NCBI GenBank assembly: GCA_951812725.1
Contig: OX638330.1
Span: 5,683,405-5,747,404 of the forward strand
Reading direction: 5' to 3'
Source of the DNA: an uncultured Caldilineaceae bacterium
GTDB taxonomy: Bacteria; Chloroflexota; Anaerolineae; Caldilineales; Caldilineaceae
DNA: 64,000 bases
This document shows, piece after piece, positions 8,606 through 15,556 of the stretch (position 1 is its first letter; each line of letters starts with the position of its first letter). Below the pieces are notes generated by a model. It saw only the letters and a program-made list of their open reading frames with translations. It did not search any database and was not told the DNA's origin. A program made the translations under genes and the position numbers.

Positions 8606-9377
8606 CAATGAGGATCTCTGCGCCGGTGATGCTAGCCGCCCGGTCCGATGCCAGGAACAGCGCCATGTCCGCAATCTCGTCAGCTTCCGCCATCCGGCTC
8701 AGCGGCACCGAAGCAATACGGCGGGCGCTCGCCTCCTCTACCGAAATCCCCTGCGCAGCAGCCTCCTGACGGGCGAGTTGGCGCGCCCGTTCCGTATTCA
8801 CCGGGCCCGGCGAAATCGCGTTGATGCGCACCCCAAAGGGAGCGAGATCCTGCGAGATCCCCTTCGTAAAGTTGATTATCGCGGCATTGGCCGTACCGCC
8901 GGCCAGGAATGTCGGCGTCGGGTTGTGCGCCGCCGCGCCAACAATGTTCACTATCCGTCCCTCCCGCCGCTCCTTCATCTGCGGCGCCAGCGCCCGCACC
9001 ATCCGCATATATCCCAGCAGCTTCAAATCCCATGCGCCGTGGTAGGCGTCGTCGCCCAGGCTGTAAAAGTCCCCGCTCGGCGCCGAGCCGGCGTTGTTGA
9101 TAAGGATGTCCACATGGCCCCACGTGGAAAGGGCGCGATTGACCGCGCCTTCGACCCCTTCCGCCGTGCTCACATCTGCGCTAACCGAGAGCGCCATCGC
9201 GGTGCTCTCGGGCGCATGGTCCGCGATCGCATCGAGGGCCTGGGCGAGCCGCTCCTCGTCGCGCGCCGCGATCAACACGCTGACACCCTCCGCGTACAAC
9301 GCCTGCGCGCAGGCCAGTCCGATGCCCGCGCTGCCTCCTGTGACAATGGCTGTCTTGCCCGAAAGATTGAGTTGCAA
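8580..9377 (-). CDS. Short-chain dehydrogenase/reductase (SDR)
   Basis: This roughly 265-residue classical SDR has the cofactor motif TGGSAGIG near residues 12-19, the NNAG motif (LINNAG), a conserved PGPVNTE segment after the catalytic region, and a C-terminal SGxxI-like end (ITGAEILIDGG). The expected Tyr-x-x-x-Lys stretch reads F-T-K in the visible segment, with Ser/Tyr less canonical (NAAIINFTKG), so the active-site Tyr appears replaced by Phe or Ile. The start is probably TTG at 9377, ten bases after GAGGAG; no ATG sits well before the Rossmann fold. It forms a coupled pair with the downstream MFS gene. Confidence 0.85.
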   Translation of the reverse strand: MQLNLSGKTAIVTGGSAGIGLACAQALYAEGVSVLIAARDEERLAQALDAIADHAPESTAMALSVSADVSTAEGVEGAVNRALSTWGHVDILINNAGSAPSGDFYSLGDDAYHGAWDLKLLGYMRMVRALAPQMKERREGRIVNIVGAAAHNPTPTFLAGGTANAAIINFTKGISQDLAPFGVRINAISPGPVNTERARQLARQEAAAQGISVEEASARRIASVPLSRMAEADEIADMALFLASDRAASITGAEILIDGGTTASV

Positions 9378-9450
9378 GGTATGGCTTCTCCTCAAGAGTG
9401 TTGTCCTGCAAGGTCTGCCTGCGCAACTACGGTTTACGTACAGGCCGCCC

Positions 9451-10455
9451 TCATCCGCTTCCTTCACCCGCCTCCCCATAGATCTCGCAATTCGGAAAGG
9501 TCAGCGAGAAGCCGTACCAGCGAGCAAAAAGGTGCAACGGCTGTTCAGTGGGCAACTCCTCTCCCGAAGGATCGTAAAGCCTGCCGTTGCGTACAATCGC
9601 GCCGTCCTCCATGCGAAGGTCGCTGCCATCCCATTCGGCATCCTGTCCATCGGCGAAGAGCGGCGCCGGCGTGCCAGACACCGGGTCAAGGTAGATCAGC
9701 ATATTCCTGCTGTCGATGACGTCGAACAACACGCCGCCCCGCGCCTTGAGAACTCCGAGCGGATAATACCGGCTGACCCTCTCTGTCCAGACGCCCAGAC
9801 CCATCTCCAGGCGCGGCCGCCGTGGATCTTCCGCGCCCATCGAACCCGCAAAACGCGGCGGCAAAAAGCGTCCCTTGGTCAATCGTACCAGGACCTTCAT
9901 CAGGCCCACCGCCAAACCAAAAGGCAGCGGCAACCGTGACAGCCCGATTCGCGCTTCCGGGAACTGCGCCAGCGCCTGGTCCGCCTGCATATGCCGCAGC
10001 GGCTCCAGTTCGAGACGCCGCCCCTTCAGCGGTCCATGAAGACATTCCCCTGTGACGTGATCCCAATAAGAACCGGTCTGGTGATCACCCATCAGCGACA
10101 TGCCGTTATAGAGGCCCCGCGTCGCAAAAGTGTAAGTTTCCCCGTCAAGTACCGGCGTCAGACTGACGCCGCTGTTGCACGGCGCTCAGAAAGTGGCGAG
10201 AATCGGTGTTCCGTTCCACTCACCCTGCGCCACATGGTGAAAGATCATCTGGCTGGTCAGCAGCGCCAGCGCCGCCCCGTCCCGTTCCAGCACCAGCAGC
10301 GGCGTCTCCCCGCGGACTTTCTTGCGTCTCAACGCGTCGGCCAGCCCCTCCGTGCGCTGCACAGCCAGCGGCCGGAACATATCTCGTTTGCTCAGGACGG
10401 CCCGTTTCGCGTCAAAGGCCGCCGCCCCGGTCAGTTCGCTTGTGTATGCTTCCAT
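9451..10455 (-). CDS. DUF3179 protein, candidate selenoprotein with in-frame TGA (Sec90)
   Basis: Two open segments in the same frame, 10455-10189 and 10185-9451, are separated only by TGA at 10188-10186. Read through, they give one complete DUF3179 protein of 334 residues. In that family a T-F/Y-C-P-L-C-N/G-S motif follows the first beta-rich part; here it reads T-F-[TGA]-A-P-C-N-S-G. The TGA thus replaces the first Cys of CxxC, giving U90-x-x-C93. A hairpin of 8 bp with loop GUC lies 14 bases after the TGA (10171-10153), matching the bacterial SECIS layout. The start at 10455 has an AAAAGGGG ribosome site; the aldose epimerase gene lies upstream. The alternative is a recent TGC-to-TGA nonsense mutation, but there is no second stop or frameshift in about 245 following codons. 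The function is unknown; the CxxC suggests redox chemistry or metal binding. Confidence 0.8.
10153..10171 (-). promoter_or_regulatory. SECIS-like hairpin downstream of in-frame TGA
   Basis: In the mRNA the stem CGGCGUCA pairs perfectly with UGACGCCG around a GUC loop. The stem starts 14 bases after the UGA and the apical loop begins 22 bases after it, with G as the first loop base. Bacterial SECIS elements typically have a small apical loop with a G in the first two positions about 16-37 bases after the UGA. It lies inside coding sequence, as expected for bacteria. Confidence 0.72.
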
Positions 10456-10528
10456 CTTCAGCCCCTTTTCCAGTAAAAGACCCTGGAAACGAACGCAGGT
10501 CGTGGGACGCCTCGCCCCAGAGTAGGTT

Positions 10529-11584
10529 CTATCGATCGGTCGAAAAGCGGAAGACTGTCGTCTGCGTATACTCCTCGCCGGGCCGCAGCACAATCGACGG
10601 AAAATCCGGCTGGTTCGGCGCGTCCGGAAAATGCTGCGTCTCCAGGCAGAACCCGCCGCGGTGGGGATAGACCTGGCCGCCCTTGCCCGTGCTCGCAGCC
10701 TCCATCTGGTTGCCTGCATAGAACTGCACCCCCGGCTCGGTTGTCAGCACCTCCAGCACGCGTCCGCTGACCGGCTCGGAGACGCGCGCCGCCAGCCGCA
10801 GCGTGCCCGGCGCACCATTGAGAACGAAATTGTGATCGTAGCCGCCGCCTGCGCGGATCTGCTCATCGTCGGCGTTGATGCGCGCGCCGATGGCAGTGGG
10901 CTGCCGGAAGTCGAAGGGTGTGCCGGTCACGTCCCGCACCTCACCTGTCACGATCAGCGCGCTGTCCATCGGCGTAAACGCGTCAGCATCGATCATGGCG
11001 ACGTGGTCGTGGATATTGCCCTCCCCGGCCAGGTTGAAGTAGCTGTGATTGGTCAGGTTGACGATCGTCGGCGCGTCGCAGGTCGCACGGTAGTCGAGAC
11101 GCAACTCGTTGTCATCGTTCAGGCTGAGCCTCACCGTCGTGTCGAGCGCGCCCGGATAATGGTCCTCCCCATCCGGGCTGTGGTAGGAGAGCACCAGCCC
11201 GACCTCCCGCTCGTTCTGAAAGGGCTGCGCCTGCCACACGACCTTGTCAAAGCCGCCCTCCCCACCGTGAAGATGGTCGTCGTTGACATTGCACGCAAGC
11301 TGGTAAAACACACCGTCCAGCTCGAAGTTCCCGCCGCCGATGCGGTTGGCGCAGCGGCCGACCAGCACGCCGAAGTACGGGTGCCCGGCCAGATATTCGT
11401 CGAGCGTATCGAAGCCCAGCACCACATCCCCCGCCTTGCCGTTGCGGTCCGGCGTCGAGAGCGTGCGGATCAACCCGCCATAATCGAGTACATCGGTCTG
11501 AACGCCCGTGTTGTTTGCCAGCGTATACTGTCGGACGGCCTGTCCACTCTGCGTTTTGCCGAATGCCTGGCTGCTGAGTCTCAT
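10529..11584 (-). CDS. galM: Aldose 1-epimerase (mutarotase)
   Basis: This 351-residue protein is of normal length for galactose mutarotase. It interconverts alpha and beta anomers of aldoses in the cytosol. Family landmarks are visible: the substrate-binding region GRCANRIGGGNFELDG near residues 79-94, the HLHGG segment with a histidine near 105, the TNHSYFNL block with the catalytic-type His near 178, GYDHNFVL near 240, and a late acidic ending around PGVQFYAGN. No galK or galT is nearby. The DUF3179 gene follows on the same strand, about 70 bases downstream, but a functional link is not evident. Confidence 0.93.
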   Translation of the reverse strand: MRLSSQAFGKTQSGQAVRQYTLANNTGVQTDVLDYGGLIRTLSTPDRNGKAGDVVLGFDTLDEYLAGHPYFGVLVGRCANRIGGGNFELDGVFYQLACNVNDDHLHGGEGGFDKVVWQAQPFQNEREVGLVLSYHSPDGEDHYPGALDTTVRLSLNDDNELRLDYRATCDAPTIVNLTNHSYFNLAGEGNIHDHVAMIDADAFTPMDSALIVTGEVRDVTGTPFDFRQPTAIGARINADDEQIRAGGGYDHNFVLNGAPGTLRLAARVSEPVSGRVLEVLTTEPGVQFYAGNQMEAASTGKGGQVYPHRGGFCLETQHFPDAPNQPDFPSIVLRPGEEYTQTTVFRFSTDR

Positions 11585-12133
11585 TGTTCCTGGCTCCGTG
11601 CCCCGAGTTTCTGATTCCTGCCGTTATCTCCGATAACCTGCTTTTCCCAACGCAGCCGCCCGTCTCCGCTTGGCCGCAACCGGCATCCTCGACCCAAACC
11701 AAGGCGGTCGAAGGTGTTTTCTCGCTCCTCACTTCTCTCTACTTTCCTCTATCCTTTGGGCGGTCGGCCGCAAGCGGCCTCCCTTGTGCAGGGGCTGCGC
11801 CCCCGCAACGCCCCCCTACAAGACCATGCCTCACGAACGGTACGCTTCTGTCGCAGCAGTGCGGCTCAAGCAAGGTAGCTGCGGCCAACCAGGAATGCTA
11901 TGAAGAAAGTCTGAATGGTGGCAGGGGCGAAGTAGGTCCTCCCTAACCCTCATCCCCAAGGCCCGCTTAGGCGTGTCCGTACACCCTTCGCCGCACAACA
12001 GCCTTCTCCTCCTCCGAGATCAGAGTGAAAGGCCTCAGCCACTCCTGTTGGTGGTAAAGCCGGGCCTCGCCTTTCGTGAGCGCGTGTCGGTTCGTGGTCA
12101 TGGGGATCCGGTACTGGCTTCTCAGGCTACATA
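11585..12133. other. Gene-free region with a decayed MITE copy
   Basis: No coding gene is supported. About 11700-11945 holds a diverged copy of the transposable element described at 27886: the core GGGCGGTCGGCC and the following GC-rich hairpins are clear at 11758-11820, and the end resembles the 31479-type copies. I could not recognise intact terminal inverted repeats or a target duplication. The rest (11950-12133) shows nothing notable. Confidence 0.6.
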
Positions 12134-12553
12134 TCAGTGCGCTGTCGAAGCAGACTCCGAGACTACCTGAAGAGATGTTATACCTTGGAAATCCTTGGGG
12201 TTGTGGGTAACTAGAGGCACGGCGTGACGCACAGTGCAGGCAGCGATCCAGGCATCGTTGGGCGCAATCGGTCTTCCGGCCCGCTGCCGCTCGGCGACCA
12301 ATCGACCGTAGCAGCGCGCAACCTCATGGTCGTAAGGAATGATTACGAATCTGCGAATGATCGCTTCGAGTTCATTCCGCCTGCTCTTACCCCAGTTGTC
12401 TTTCTCCGCCCCGAAGTAAAGCTCTCCAACGGTGATAAAGCTGATGGCAAGCAGATGATTCTGGACATGCGGTTGATATGCTCGCCCGAGCGGTCCGCCC
12501 TTCATCAGGTACGAGACGATGTTCGTGTCGAGAATGAGTGTGTCAACACTCAT
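12134..12553 (-). CDS. PIN-domain ribonuclease toxin, VapC-like
   Basis: This 139-residue PIN domain is of normal VapC length. The acidic catalytic residues are all in place: LILDTN (Asp9), the TVGELYFG helix with a conserved Glu near 44, N-D-A-W-I-A-A near 100, and a late T-H-N-P-K-D-F. VapC toxins are Mg-dependent RNases that block translation until held by their antitoxin. The upstream partner overlaps it by four bases (ATGA), so translation is coupled. The pair is transcribed on the minus strand. Confidence 0.9.
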   Translation of the reverse strand: MSVDTLILDTNIVSYLMKGGPLGRAYQPHVQNHLLAISFITVGELYFGAEKDNWGKSRRNELEAIIRRFVIIPYDHEVARCYGRLVAERQRAGRPIAPNDAWIAACTVRHAVPLVTHNPKDFQGITSLQVVSESASTAH

Positions 12554-12828
12554 TCTCGACGGCCACTATTCGCGCTGACAGCATGTCGAAGATTGTAAAC
12601 TGCCTCTTCAAAGCCGTCATCTTCTTCGCCCGGCCACGTGCCAAACAGAACCTGCACATCAGTCAATGGTTGGACGTTCTGCGCGCGCGCCAGTTCTTCC
12701 AAAGCGGGAGATTCCCAGAAAATGCCTGTGACTGGCCCCTCCTGGCGAACAGGTGACTCGGACGAAGTGTCTTCTATTCGGGTTGCTGGCGTCGCCTGTT
12801 CTCTTTCACCGACCGGCGTCTGTGGCAT
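12550..12828 (-). CDS. Putative antitoxin partner of the PIN toxin
   Basis: This 92-residue acidic protein sits directly upstream of the VapC-like toxin and overlaps it by four bases. The N-terminal half is polar and probably disordered. The second half (NVQPLTDVQVLFGTWPGEE and beyond) is a conserved-looking block typical of small proteins paired with PIN toxins in Chloroflexota and cyanobacteria, though I cannot name its family. A ribosome site AAAGGAAAG precedes the ATG. No ribbon-helix-helix or AbrB fold is evident, so its DNA-binding role is uncertain. The antitoxin call rests on context. Confidence 0.7.
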   Translation of the reverse strand: MPQTPVGEREQATPATRIEDTSSESPVRQEGPVTGIFWESPALEELARAQNVQPLTDVQVLFGTWPGEEDDGFEEAVYNLRHAVSANSGRRE

Positions 12829-13154
12829 TGTTGTGCGCTCTTTCCTTTGCGGTGCGAACGGGAGAGTACCCAGATCTTTAGAGAGAGTTGCCCGCTCTCT
12901 GCCGAGAGATTTGGCTCATCACTGCTAATCCGTTGCTATGGCGCTTGCCCAATGCGCAGACCCTGCGGGCGAGGGCGGCGGATCATGGATCTGGTTCGTG
13001 GGGTATTTTAGCACATGTTCTTGGGGAGTGCAGGCGGGGTGAGAGTTTGGCTAGATCAGACTTTTACAACACATTCCCTTAAATGTTTTCCCAGACAAAC
13101 AAAGGGACCTTGGCAGTGACCTGAAAACTAAAACCAAAAACTAGAAACTGACCC
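12829..13154. other. Intergenic region
   Basis: No gene is seen. Near 13120-13150 lies a short degenerate A/C-rich heptamer-like run (AACTAAAA, AACTAGAA) similar to runs at 48895-48935. The region should contain the promoter of the toxin-antitoxin pair, but I see no convincing one. Confidence 0.5.
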
Positions 13155-14141
13155 TCAACCCCCTCGCCGGTACTCCGCCAGCATTTCGTCCATCACCCAA
13201 GACGTACGCGCCCCGCTTTCACCCGTGCTGGGACAGCGCCCGCGTCCATTCAACTCGTCCACGATAGTCTGAATAAGCGGCTGATGCACATGGTCCGGCT
13301 GCGTAACCGGAATCTCCTCGGTGCCCGCGCTCGTCGTCAGCGCGATCGGGCTGGCATCGAAACAGACATAGCCGACGCGCCCCTTCGTGCCTTCGATCTC
13401 CGTCCAGTCAAGGTGTTCAAAGCCGGTGAACATCCATGTGCCCGTCCCCTGTACACCCGATTCGAACGTAAAGCTGCCGCTGACAACGTCCTCGGCGTCG
13501 TAAAGCCCCGCCTGATTAGCCGCAAACCCCTGCACACGGCTGATCGGGCCCAGCAGATAGTCGAGAATATCCAGCATGTGCGAGCCCAGATCCAGGAAGA
13601 GGCCCGCGCCCGCGATGTCCGGATTGACCCGCCAACTGCGCTGGTCCGGGAACGCGTCGCTCGGCTTGGGCGGCTGGTAATAGCGAATCAGCACCGAGCG
13701 CACATCGCCAATCGCGCCCTGCTCGAGCAGCTCCTGCACTTTGAGGAACTTCGGCAGCCCCCGCCGGTAATAGCCGACCCACAGCGGAACGCCCGCGGCT
13801 TCGCAGGCGCCAATCATCGTCTGGCACTCTTCGTAAGTGCGCGCCATCGGCTTTTCCACATAGACCGGTTTGCCCGCCGCCGCCGCCTTGCACGTATATT
13901 CCATGTGCGTGTCCGGTGGCGTGGCAACATAGACCGCGTCCACCTCCGGGTCGTTGATCAGCCTGTCGCCGTCATCGTACCAGCGGGCAACGCCGTGGCG
14001 CCGCGCAAAGTCGGCCGCCAGCGCCCCATTGCGCCGCATCACCGCCGTCAGCGCCGAATTCTCGGCCTTGTACAGCCCGGGCCCGCTCTTGACCTCGCAA
14101 ACATCCCCGCAACCGACGATTCCCCAGCGAATTTCAGGCAT
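13155..14141 (-). CDS. Gfo/Idh/MocA-family oxidoreductase
   Basis: This 328-residue NAD(P)-dependent oxidoreductase has an N-terminal Rossmann fold with WGIVGCGDVCE at residues 5-15. It also has the family motif VEKPMA, carrying the conserved Lys, near residues 95-100, and the C-terminal alpha/beta substrate domain with DLGSHMLDILDYLLG around residue 185, including the conserved His. Such enzymes act on sugars, inositols or related polyols. The start at 14141 is supported by GAGGA eight bases upstream and by the Rossmann fold beginning directly. The neighbouring hydrolase and metallohydrolase genes on the same strand suggest a small catabolic region, but the substrate cannot be inferred. Confidence 0.93.
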   Translation of the reverse strand: MPEIRWGIVGCGDVCEVKSGPGLYKAENSALTAVMRRNGALAADFARRHGVARWYDDGDRLINDPEVDAVYVATPPDTHMEYTCKAAAAGKPVYVEKPMARTYEECQTMIGACEAAGVPLWVGYYRRGLPKFLKVQELLEQGAIGDVRSVLIRYYQPPKPSDAFPDQRSWRVNPDIAGAGLFLDLGSHMLDILDYLLGPISRVQGFAANQAGLYDAEDVVSGSFTFESGVQGTGTWMFTGFEHLDWTEIEGTKGRVGYVCFDASPIALTTSAGTEEIPVTQPDHVHQPLIQTIVDELNGRGRCPSTGESGARTSWVMDEMLAEYRRGG

Positions 14142-14420
14142 AATTCGGTCCTCACTTATTTCGTATTGCGTATTTCGTATCTGGCGACCGCATTGTACCA
14201 CGAGTTCGACGGGGTGATCATAAACCGGGGTATGCGCCCCGTCAGGATAAACCCCAAGTGATTACGTATCGTTGACACTTGCAGCAGTCCATTCAAAATA
14301 TGACAGAATTTGGAAGCCTGCCAACAAAATCGGCCCGTCTCTCGCCCCATTTCCCTGTTCTGCGACGCCTATCTTCGGCGACGTTCGCAAAAAGTCTTCC
14401 TTCCCGCCCTTCGCAGATTA

Positions 14421-14793
14421 AAAAAGGTATTCTTCGCGGCCCTTAGTGGCCCTTCGTGGACAAAAAGGTGTTCTTCGCGGCCCTTCGTGGCCCTTCGTGG
14501 ACAAAAAGGTGTTCTTCGCGGCCCTTCGTGGCCCTTCGTGGATAAGAAAGGTGTTCTTCGCGGCCCTTCGTGGCCCTTCGTGGACAAAAAGGTATTCTTC
14601 GCGGCCCTTAGTGGCCCTTCGTGGACAAAAAGGTATTCTTCGCGGCCCTTAGTGGCCCTTAGTGGCCCTTCGTGGCCCTTCGTGGATAAGAAAGGTGTTC
14701 TTCGCGGCCCTTCGTGGCCCTTCGTGGACAAAAAGGTATTCTTCGCGGCCCTTAGTGGCCCTTCGTGGATAAAAAGGTGTCCTTCGCGGCCCT
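14421..14793. repeat. Tandem repeat array, 41-42 bp units
   Basis: Eight units and one partial unit of 41-42 bp follow each other and stop at the end of the hydrolase gene. Each unit carries TTCTTCGCGGCCCTT, then TGGCCCTTCGTGGA and a run of A's. One unit (about 14636-14696) is longer by two extra 10-bp GGCCCTTNGT sub-repeats. Unit length is not a multiple of three, and units vary between TTCGT and TTAGT, so this is not coding. The A-run plus GC-rich stem in each unit could act as serial terminators for the upstream minus-strand gene. Confidence 0.95.
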
Positions 14794-15532
14794 AACCGTT
14801 CAGAACAATCTCTCGAATCGCCCCGCGAAGCTCGTCCCTCAGTTCGTCAGCGTGTGTCAGCCAGATCGTATGGGCCGCGCCAGCAATCTCGACATAACGT
14901 CCATTGGGCATCAGCGAAGCCAGCTTTTGTGTCGGCCAGTTAGGGCGAATATCCTTGCCGCCGTTAATGAAGATGGCGGGTATTTGCAGATCTGCAATCT
15001 CGCGGAACAAAGTGGGGCGCCTGATGTACTCCTTCCAACTGAGGTTGCCCTGCGCATTCACGTCCGGATCGGCCCTGAATACCTTCCCTCCGATGTCCTC
15101 CCCCACCTCCTCAAGGCCCTTGCGATAGGTAGCGCTCCAGCTCCTGTCATTAACAACCTTGCCGCCTGCGATTCCAATCAACCCCATCACGCATGATGGA
15201 TACCGCAACGCATACGCAAGGGCCGCGCTGGGCCCAAAGCTGTGGCCCGCTACAATGCACCGTGCTGCACCGTATTCCTGGCGGACCGCCTCAGCGTCGG
15301 TAAGGAGAGTGTCAATATCGTAGTTGCCGTCCCAGTCGGAGCGCCCGCACCCACGCGGCTCAAAACGGATCACCTCGCACAGGTCGTCGATCATCTCCGC
15401 GACCGGGCCCAGATAGTCGTCGCACCCCGGGCCGCCGTTGAACATCAGCAGCGGCGTACCCCGACCACTCGCCGTCGACCAAAGCCGGGCACGCCCCGAA
15501 GTCACATAGCGCTCCTCCATCTTTGACTTCAC
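14792..15532 (-). CDS. Alpha/beta-hydrolase, proline iminopeptidase-like
   Basis: This 246-residue alpha/beta-hydrolase has an oxyanion-hole HGG-equivalent NGGPGCDDY near residues 32-40 and the nucleophile elbow GHSFGPS (Ser near 97). A late acid lies in NGGKDIRPNW and the catalytic His in GAAHTIWL near 221. The NGGPG motif and FEPRGCGRSD block point to the prolyl aminopeptidase/tricorn-interacting factor subgroup, although many members act on other small amides or esters. The stop codon lies immediately beside the 41-bp tandem array. The upstream neighbour on the same strand is the large metallohydrolase, 24 bases away, so the two may be co-transcribed. Confidence 0.9.
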   Translation of the reverse strand: MKSKMEERYVTSGRARLWSTASGRGTPLLMFNGGPGCDDYLGPVAEMIDDLCEVIRFEPRGCGRSDWDGNYDIDTLLTDAEAVRQEYGAARCIVAGHSFGPSAALAYALRYPSCVMGLIGIAGGKVVNDRSWSATYRKGLEEVGEDIGGKVFRADPDVNAQGNLSWKEYIRRPTLFREIADLQIPAIFINGGKDIRPNWPTQKLASLMPNGRYVEIAGAAHTIWLTHADELRDELRGAIREIVLNG

Positions 15533-15556
15533 CCGCGCCCAGCCTCCTCTCCGCCC

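Noticed and set aside
9451..10101. Frameshift pseudogene reading of DUF3179
   Set aside because: The frame is identical on both sides of the TGA, so there is no shift; a nonsense mutation stays possible but fits the hairpin less well.
10186..10719. DUF3179 start region as a separate short gene
   Set aside because: The same frame continues past the TGA into the rest of DUF3179; treating the two halves as separate genes would split one protein.
14421..14793. CRISPR array
   Set aside because: The units are contiguous with no unique spacers and there are no cas genes.
14310..14795. Open frames across the tandem repeat array
   Set aside because: Unit length is not a multiple of three and the products are pure repeat translations.
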